Shown piece after piece: positions 6,701-10,908 of a DNA stretch of 10,908 bases; the stretch's first letter is position 1, and every line of letters starts with the position of its first letter. The notes beneath the pieces were generated by a model, which saw only the letters and a program-made list of their open reading frames with translations, was not told where the DNA came from and searched no databases. The stretch is from JACJYE01 sp964432875 (lineage in GTDB: Bacteria; Bacteroidota; Bacteroidia; Chitinophagales; Saprospiraceae): positions 1 to 10,908 of the forward strand of contig CAYSPJ010000152.1 in assembly GCA_964432875.1 (NCBI GenBank), read 5' to 3'. The translations under genes were made by a program, and so were the position numbers.

Positions 6701-7612
6701 GCCGTGCGGGTGCGCTACCCCCGCGAGCTGCGCGACAGCCCGGAAAGCATCCAGCAAATGCTGGTACCTACCCCAGTCGGCGTGCAGGTACCCCTCGGCG
6801 AGCTGGCCGCCATCGAGTACGTGCGCGGCCCGCAGATGATCCGCAGCGAGGATACTTTCCTGACGGGCTATGTGCTCTTCGACAAAAAAGAAGGCTTTGC
6901 TGAGGTGGATGTGGTGGAAGAGGCGCAGCGCTTCATCCGCCAAAGGATCGATGCCGGCGAGCTAGTCGTACCCGCAGGCCTGAGCTACAAGTTTTCCGGC
7001 ACTTACGAAAACCAGTTGCGCGCGATGAAACGGCTGTCGATCGTCATCCCCATCAGCCTCATCGTCATCTTCCTGCTGCTGTATTTTCAGTTTAAAACCG
7101 TCATTGCTTCTTCTATCCACTTTTCGGGGGTCTTTGTGGCTTTCGCCGGCGGCTTCATCATGCTGTGGCTTTATGGCCAGAGCTGGTTTCTCGATTTCCC
7201 CATCGGCGGGGTGGAAATGCGGGAGCTCTTTCAAATCCGCCCCATCAACCTCAGCGTGGCGGTCTGGGTGGGCTTCATCGCCTTGTTCGGCATCGCTACC
7301 GACGATGGGGTGCTCATGGGCACCTACATCCACCAGGTTTTTGAAAAAAAGCAACCTTCGACGGTGGCAGAGGTACGCGCCGCCGTGCTGGAAGCGGGCA
7401 AAAAACGGGTGCGCCCGGCCATGATGACTACCGCCACCACCATCATCGCTCTCTTGCCCGTGCTGACCTCCACCGGCAAAGGGGCCGACATCATGATCCC
7501 GATGGCCATCCCCACCATCGGCGGCATGGTCATTCAGATGATGACTATGTTCGTGGTGCCGGTACTGCAGGCGGTTTGGCGCGAAGGGGCGGTGGCCCGC
7601 GAGGCGGCCTGA
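3797..7612 (+). CDS. cusA: CusA-type heavy-metal efflux RND permease
   Basis: This is the inner-membrane, proton-driven pump of a tripartite Cu(I)/Ag(I)-type efflux system, in the HME branch of the RND superfamily. Family landmarks are the N-terminal VDAIPDLGENQ-type segment (near residues 47-57), the porter segments, and TM4 GIAIAIGVMVDVGVVFVEN (419-437). TM4 carries D429 and E436 with the spacing of HME proton-relay acids. The extra upstream Asp of CzcA-type Zn/Co pumps (DFG) is replaced by AIG, as in CusA, which favours monovalent metal. Met residues useful for Cu(I) lie in VMLQTGM (872-878) and GGMAL (M956). The C-terminal half contains the YPRELRDSP-type loop and TM10 FGIATDDGVLM. At 1271 residues it is about 220 longer than Escherichia coli CusA. 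The excess lies mainly in extra hydrophobic segments between TM6 and TM7 (about 535-640) and a soluble insertion (about 778-843). Similar enlargement is common in Bacteroidota CusA proteins. Substrate choice is inferred, not shown. Confidence 0.93.
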   Translation: MLNATIRFFLENKFVTLLLLALFIGWGIATAPFGWKTFLPSDPVPVDAIPDLGENQQIVFVEWMGRSPQDVEDQITYPLTTYLLGIAGVKSVRSTSMFGFASIYIIFEEGIEFYWSRSRILEKLNSLPEGLLPTGVRPALGPDATALGQVYWYTLEGRDPEGRPTGGWGLHEIRAVQDFFVKYALNAVEGVSEVASVGGQVREYQVDVNPGALNAYGITLMDVMAAVRKSNRDAGAQTIEINQVEYLVRGLGYLKSIADLEKAVVAVNNNTPILIKDVAVVSLGPATRRGILDKDGAEVAGGVVVARYGANPLAVINQLKAKIAEIAPGLPKKTLADGTLSQLTIVPFYDRTQLIQETLGTLERALSHEILISIIVVIVLVLNLRASLLISGMLPVGVLMTFIAMRYFGVDANIVALSGIAIAIGVMVDVGVVFVENILRHLEMPENKDARGEAMQEIVYRAAVEIAPAITTALATTVVSFLPVFAMESAEGKLFKPLAFTKTFALAASFLLGITVIPALTHLLLSLNFDRKRVRILWNIALIAAGIGLAITAKTWLPLVLIVIGLNNLFAARLDGFSKTIKSNHINIALVVLVAAFFLAEEWMPLGHQNSRFVNYLFVIGLLGLILGLLQAVVYFYEPLLNWCLENKGLFLMLPLFTILFGLVIWLGWNKAFGFVASGFDKAGWNVRTTSPWSTMLHQFPGMGKEFMPSLNEGSFLLMPTSMPHSGVEENQRVVAQLDMLLANIPEVELAVGKAGRAETALDPAPISMFENVINYKPEFIIDAKGRRETFRTDRQGRYILASGDTLAHEAALRRGLTAQDLISDPKGRYFRNWRPEIKSPGHIWDEIVRVAKLPGVTSAPRLQPIETRLVMLQTGMRAPMGIKVYGPDLKTIEAFGLQLEAILKEVPSVKAEAAFADRLVGKPYLHLNIDRDAIARYGLSIEDMQGFIESAIGGMALTTTVEGRERFAVRVRYPRELRDSPESIQQMLVPTPVGVQVPLGELAAIEYVRGPQMIRSEDTFLTGYVLFDKKEGFAEVDVVEEAQRFIRQRIDAGELVVPAGLSYKFSGTYENQLRAMKRLSIVIPISLIVIFLLLYFQFKTVIASSIHFSGVFVAFAGGFIMLWLYGQSWFLDFPIGGVEMRELFQIRPINLSVAVWVGFIALFGIATDDGVLMGTYIHQVFEKKQPSTVAEVRAAVLEAGKKRVRPAMMTTATTIIALLPVLTSTGKGADIMIPMAIPTIGGMVIQMMTMFVVPVLQAVWREGAVAREAA

Positions 7613-7656
7613 GGCTGCATTGGCAGCACGCTTGGGCCATGGCCCATGGCCTCAGG
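7608..7656 (+). other. Inverted repeat at the cusA/tolC junction
   Basis: CCTGAGGC (7608-7615, overlapping the cusA stop codon) pairs perfectly with GCCTCAGG (7649-7656). Between them lies the 12-base perfect palindrome GGGCCATGGCCC (7634-7645). This could form a stem-loop in the mRNA and affect transcript stability or processing between the pump and channel genes. No U-tract follows, so it is not a standard intrinsic terminator. The rest of the 140-base gap up to 7752 shows no gene. Confidence 0.4.
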
Positions 7657-7752
7657 GCCTGGATGCATGGTGTTTTTGAGCCGCCGCACGAGGTCCGAGA
7701 TGCGCTAGACCCTGAATACTTTTTGACAAACCCACTAATAAATGGCGATACC

Positions 7753-8988
7753 ATGAAAAAAATAAGCATCCTGCTGTTAGCCCTGGCTTTAGCCTCAGCA
7801 GCATCCACCCAAAGCCTGGACGATTACCTGCAGATCGCCCTGGAGCGCAACCCCGGCATCCGGGCGAAGCAGGCGGAATATGAGGCTGCCCGGCAGAAGC
7901 TGCCGCAGGCGCGGGCACTGCCCGACCCGACGGTGGATGCCGCCTTCTTCTTGAGCCCGATGATGCTTCCGATGGGCAACCAATTGGGCAGCATCTCGGC
8001 CATGCAGATGTTCCCCTGGCCCGGCACCCTGCCGGCGATGGAAAACGAGGCAGCCGGCATGGCCGCGGTGAAGCTTCAAGCCATAGAGGTGGCTCAAAAC
8101 GAACTGGCTTTCAGCCTGAAAAAGGCCTGGTACCCCCTGCTCGAACTGGAGGAGCAAATCCGCATCCAGCAAGATATGCTGCGCGTGCTCGAAATAGATA
8201 AAGAGTTGGCTACCTTCCAATTTGGGCAAGGCCAAGCCCCGATGATTGACGCCATCCGGGCGGATATCATGATCGACGAAGTGAAAACGGCCATCGCGCT
8301 GCTCGAACTGAAGCGCCGCCCGCTTGAGATCGCCTTCAACCGCCTGCTCAATCGGGAGGATAGCACGCCAGTAACCATCGCTGATGCCTTGCCCGAACCC
8401 AGCCTGCTGATCTTCGAGCCGCAAGACAGCTTGCTTGCCAACAACCCGGCGCTGGCGGTTTTCGACAAACAGATACAAGCCGCCGCCGCCGAGCAAGCCC
8501 TCGCTGAGCTCAGGCGCAAGCCCATGATCGGGGCCGGGCTGCAGTACATGCCCCTGGTCAGGCGCAAAGGCGGCGACATCCACGAGATCCCCCCCAACAC
8601 CGGCCGGGACATGGTGATGCCGATGCTCTCGATGACCGTCCCCATCTGGAAGAAAAAAAACGATGCTGCCGTGGAGGAGCGCCGCCTGATGCAGACGGCT
8701 TATGCCGCCATGCAGCAGGACGTGAGAAATGAACTGGCCGCCAGGTACGCCATGGCGGCTTATGAATTGGAAAGCATGGCCCAAATGGCCCGGCTGCTCG
8801 ACCAGCAAATGGTGAAGACCCAGCAGGCCATCGACCTCCTGTTGGCGGCCTACCGCAATGCCGGCCGAGATTTCGAGGAGGTCTTGCGCCTGCAACAGCA
8901 GTTGTTCCGCTACCGCAAGGAGAAAGCCACGGCAAAGCTGAGCTACCAGTTGGCTTTGGCAAACATGAATTATTTGATTGGAAAGTAA
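7753..8988 (+). CDS. TolC-family outer membrane efflux channel (CusC-like)
   Basis: This 411-residue protein is the outer membrane channel of the tripartite metal pump. It begins with a typical Sec signal peptide (MKKISILLLALALASAAS), followed by SLDDYLQIALERNPGIRAK, the usual start of an outer-membrane efflux protein (OEP) repeat. The body consists of long amphipathic helices, including FQFGQGQAPMIDAIRADI in the first repeat and a final coiled-coil segment (LLDQQMVKTQQAIDLLLAAY, continuing to YLIGK), as in TolC-type channels with two OEP repeats. An in-frame ATG further upstream (7576) would overlap cusA and has no signal peptide, so the ATG at 7753 was chosen. It lies 140 bases after cusA and 11 bases before the adaptor gene, consistent with one operon. 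No Shine-Dalgarno sequence is seen, as is common in Bacteroidota. There is no lipobox, so the protein is not an obvious lipoprotein, unlike E. coli CusC. Confidence 0.9.
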   Translation: MKKISILLLALALASAASTQSLDDYLQIALERNPGIRAKQAEYEAARQKLPQARALPDPTVDAAFFLSPMMLPMGNQLGSISAMQMFPWPGTLPAMENEAAGMAAVKLQAIEVAQNELAFSLKKAWYPLLELEEQIRIQQDMLRVLEIDKELATFQFGQGQAPMIDAIRADIMIDEVKTAIALLELKRRPLEIAFNRLLNREDSTPVTIADALPEPSLLIFEPQDSLLANNPALAVFDKQIQAAAAEQALAELRRKPMIGAGLQYMPLVRRKGGDIHEIPPNTGRDMVMPMLSMTVPIWKKKNDAAVEERRLMQTAYAAMQQDVRNELAARYAMAAYELESMAQMARLLDQQMVKTQQAIDLLLAAYRNAGRDFEEVLRLQQQLFRYRKEKATAKLSYQLALANMNYLIGK

Positions 8989-8999
8989 ATGCTGAGCAC

Positions 9000-10766
9000 A
9001 TGAAAAAGATAACCATCAATCGAACGACGCTTCTGTCCGCTATGGCCATCCTGGCGCTAGGCTTCCTCATCGGCTGGCTCATCAAGCCCAGCCACTCTCC
9101 CGCGGCGGCGAGCCCGGAGGTGGCCGATGCCGCCAGCGCTACGATCTGGACCTGCTCCATGGACCCCCAGGTGCGGCAGCCCGAGCCCGGCAAATGCCCC
9201 ATCTGCGGCATGGATTTGATCCCCCTGGAAGATGATGATGCCGATGGCGATCCGCTGGAGATAAAAATGTCGCCGACCGCTATGCAACTGGCCAATGTCC
9301 AGACCGCTATCGTGGGTTTTGGCTCGCCCGTGCGGGAAATCCGCCTCAATGGGAAAGTACAGCCCGACGAGCGGCTCATCTTCTCCCAAACCACCCATAT
9401 CGCGGGCCGGGTGGAGCAACTGTCGGTCAATTTTACGGGTGAGCCGGTGCGCCGGGGCCAACAATTGGCCCGCCTCTACTCTCCCGAGCTCGTCACGGCC
9501 CAAGAAGAGCTGTTTGCCGCCATGAAAATAAAGGATCTGCAGCCCGCCCTCTTTGAGGCCGCCAAGCAGAAGCTCAAGAACTGGAAGCTCAGCGACCAAC
9601 AAATCGAAGGCATCTTGGCCGCTGGCAAGCCGCAGGAGCGCTTCCCCATCCTGGCCGACGTGAGCGGCATCGTGCTCGAAAAGCGCGTCAACCTCGGCGA
9701 TTACCTCCAGCGGGGCATGCCCCTGTACGATATTGTGGATTTGTCGAAAGTCTGGGTGCAGTTTGATGTCTATGAAAGCGATATGCCCTGGGCAAAAGTC
9801 GGCAGCCTGGTGGAGTTCAGCGTCCAGTCCTTGCCCGGAGAGGTATTCAAAGGCCGCATCGCTTTCATCGACCCCGTCATCGACCCCATGAAGCGGACAG
9901 CGACGGCCAGGGTAGAGGTTCCCAATGCCGGCAGCAAGCTGAAACCCGAGATGTTTGCCAACGGCATCATCAAAACCCCCTTGGCGGGGAAAAAAGAAAG
10001 CCTCATCGTCCCGAAATCAGCGGTGCTGTGGACGGGCGAGCGCTCGGTGGTCTATGTGAAAAAAACATCGGAAACCCGCGTCAGCTTCTTGATGCGGGAG
10101 GTGACGCTCGGCCCGCTCACTGATGAGGGGTATTTAATCACGGACGGCTTGCAAGCCGGAGACGAAATCGCCATCAGCGGCGCTTTTTCTATCGATGCCG
10201 CTGCCCAATTGGCAGGCAAGCCGAGCATGATGAACCCCGAGGGCGGGGCAGTAGCCTCGGGCCACCAGCACGGCAGCCCAACCCCGGTTGCCGATGCGCC
10301 AGCGCCCCTCAAAACGGTGAGCAAATCAGCTAAAGCAGCCGTGCAACAATTATTCACCCCCTATTTTGCGTTCAAAGATGCGCTGGTAAATGACGAGCTG
10401 CCCCCCGCCAAGCAGCAGGCTGCCGAGTTGAAAAAGGCCTTTGATAAAACCAGCATGGCACTTTTCACCGGCCCGGCTCACGACCATTGGATGGCCCACA
10501 GCAGCGCGGCAGCCGAGGCGCTCAACAAAATCGCCTCCGCCAAAGATATCGGCGCCGTGCGGGAGCATTTCAAGCCGCTTTCTAATCAAATGGTAGCCCT
10601 GGCCAAGGCCTTCGGCCCTTTTGATGCCCCGGTTTATGTACAGCACTGCCCCATGGCCGATGATTATAAAGGAGCGGATTGGCTGAGCCAGGAAGCACCC
10701 ATTTTAAATCCCTATTTTGGGGCCTCGATGCTGACTTGCGGTAAAGTCGTCCAGGAAATTAAGTAG
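9000..10766 (+). CDS. cusB: CusB-type periplasmic adaptor with HMBD and C-terminal DUF3347 domain
   Basis: This 588-residue membrane fusion protein links the CusA-type pump to the outer membrane channel. The parts in order are: an N-terminal membrane anchor (about 11-28); a heavy-metal-binding domain WTCSMDPQVRQPEPGKCPIC (50-69) followed by GM, with C52, M54, C66, C69 and M71 as candidate metal ligands; barrel and lipoyl/hairpin regions of the HlyD/CusB type (about 90-400), including the hairpin around ELVTAQEELFAAMK; a low-complexity His/Pro linker (about 420-440); and a C-terminal DUF3347 domain (about 443-588). The last domain contains QHCPM (H549, C550, M552), M577 and C580, plausible for soft-metal binding. 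In the heavy-metal-binding domain the usual CPMHP motif reads CSMDP, so one common His is missing. The gene starts 11 bases after the channel gene. The extra domains suggest that the adaptor itself collects periplasmic copper for the pump; this is inferred from the family. Confidence 0.92.
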   Translation: MKKITINRTTLLSAMAILALGFLIGWLIKPSHSPAAASPEVADAASATIWTCSMDPQVRQPEPGKCPICGMDLIPLEDDDADGDPLEIKMSPTAMQLANVQTAIVGFGSPVREIRLNGKVQPDERLIFSQTTHIAGRVEQLSVNFTGEPVRRGQQLARLYSPELVTAQEELFAAMKIKDLQPALFEAAKQKLKNWKLSDQQIEGILAAGKPQERFPILADVSGIVLEKRVNLGDYLQRGMPLYDIVDLSKVWVQFDVYESDMPWAKVGSLVEFSVQSLPGEVFKGRIAFIDPVIDPMKRTATARVEVPNAGSKLKPEMFANGIIKTPLAGKKESLIVPKSAVLWTGERSVVYVKKTSETRVSFLMREVTLGPLTDEGYLITDGLQAGDEIAISGAFSIDAAAQLAGKPSMMNPEGGAVASGHQHGSPTPVADAPAPLKTVSKSAKAAVQQLFTPYFAFKDALVNDELPPAKQQAAELKKAFDKTSMALFTGPAHDHWMAHSSAAAEALNKIASAKDIGAVREHFKPLSNQMVALAKAFGPFDAPVYVQHCPMADDYKGADWLSQEAPILNPYFGASMLTCGKVVQEIK

Positions 10767-10771
10767 TGTCT

Positions 10772-10908
10772 GTCTTTATAGTCCGATAGCTGCGTTACGC
10801 TCGGCCTAAAAATCCTCGACTTCAGCGTAGGGCCCCTTACCCCACGCTTCGTGGGAGTAAACTCCGGTTTTTAGGCCTTCGCAAGCCTTGCTCTCGAACT
10901 CTAAAGAC
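10772..10908. repeat. Nested palindromic repeat element (MITE-like), possibly also a terminator
   Basis: The element starts five bases after the adaptor stop codon and ends at the window edge. Its outer 19-base arms (10772-10790 against 10890-10908) match at 16 of 19 positions when one is reverse-complemented, beginning GTCTTTA. Then come 12-base spacers of equal length on each side, each able to fold on itself (GCGTTACGC at left, GCAAGCCTTGC at right). Inside them are perfect 10-base arms GGCCTAAAAA (10803-10812) and TTTTTAGGCC (10868-10877). The 55-base centre holds further hairpins: CCCACGCTTCGTGGG, GGAGTAAACTCC, and AGCGTAGGG against CCCCACGCT. The last shares bases with the first, so the two cannot form together. 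There is no coding frame of note. The symmetry suggests a cloverleaf-like fold and a repetitive palindromic or non-autonomous mobile element. Confidence 0.65.

Noticed and set aside
7795..8895. A 366-codon minus-strand open frame opposite the outer membrane channel gene
   Set aside because: It mirrors the TolC-family gene codon by codon, is rich in H, G and L, and has no domain signature.
1..10908. A CRISPR array, tRNA or rRNA gene
   Set aside because: No regularly spaced direct repeats and no recognisable tRNA or rRNA signatures were seen; the only repeats are the ATPase 5' ends and the palindromic element at the right end.

Overview
The window looks like a chromosomal segment of a GC-rich member of the Bacteroidota, most likely a Saprospiraceae-type genome. 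This is inferred from three things: protein architectures typical of the phylum (an RND permease with extra membrane segments, an adaptor ending in a DUF3347 domain, an HMA-MauE fusion, and a multi-copy AAA-like/PD-(D/E)XK ATPase), the absence of Shine-Dalgarno sequences before the genes, and two TAnnTTTG-type -7 promoter elements. No species can be named from the sequence alone.

The left half (about 1-2825) is a minus-strand accessory island. In its direction of transcription it holds: a promoter plus only the first 25 codons of an AAA-like ATPase (a remnant, 2694-2811); a DUF2281-type antitoxin gene (2351-2593); a VapC/PIN toxin gene broken by one in-frame TAA at codon 15 (1953-2339); and a complete 529-residue ATPase with a C-terminal PD-(D/E)XK-like domain (223-1812), which starts with the same promoter and the same 25 amino acids as the remnant. 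At the extreme left a plus-strand gene of unknown function ends, apparently in two overlapping frames.

The right half (3022-10766) is a plus-strand four-gene heavy-metal efflux operon, most likely for Cu(I)/Ag(I). It encodes an HMA-MauE fusion membrane protein, a CusA-type RND pump of 1271 residues, a TolC-family outer membrane channel, and a CusB-type periplasmic adaptor with an N-terminal heavy-metal-binding domain and a C-terminal DUF3347 domain. The last three would form a tripartite pump across both membranes. The HMA and the adaptor's extra domains would collect metal for it. No metal-responsive regulator lies in the window.

Five bases after the last operon gene begins a 137-base noncoding element (10772-10908) with symmetric nested inverted repeats (19-base outer arms, 16/19 matching; perfect 10-base inner arms; 12-base spacers on both sides). 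It looks like a palindromic repeat or MITE-like element and may also act as a terminator. The most notable observations are this element, the nonsense-disabled toxin with an intact antitoxin, and the truncated ATPase paralogue whose surviving codons differ from the intact copy only at synonymous third positions.
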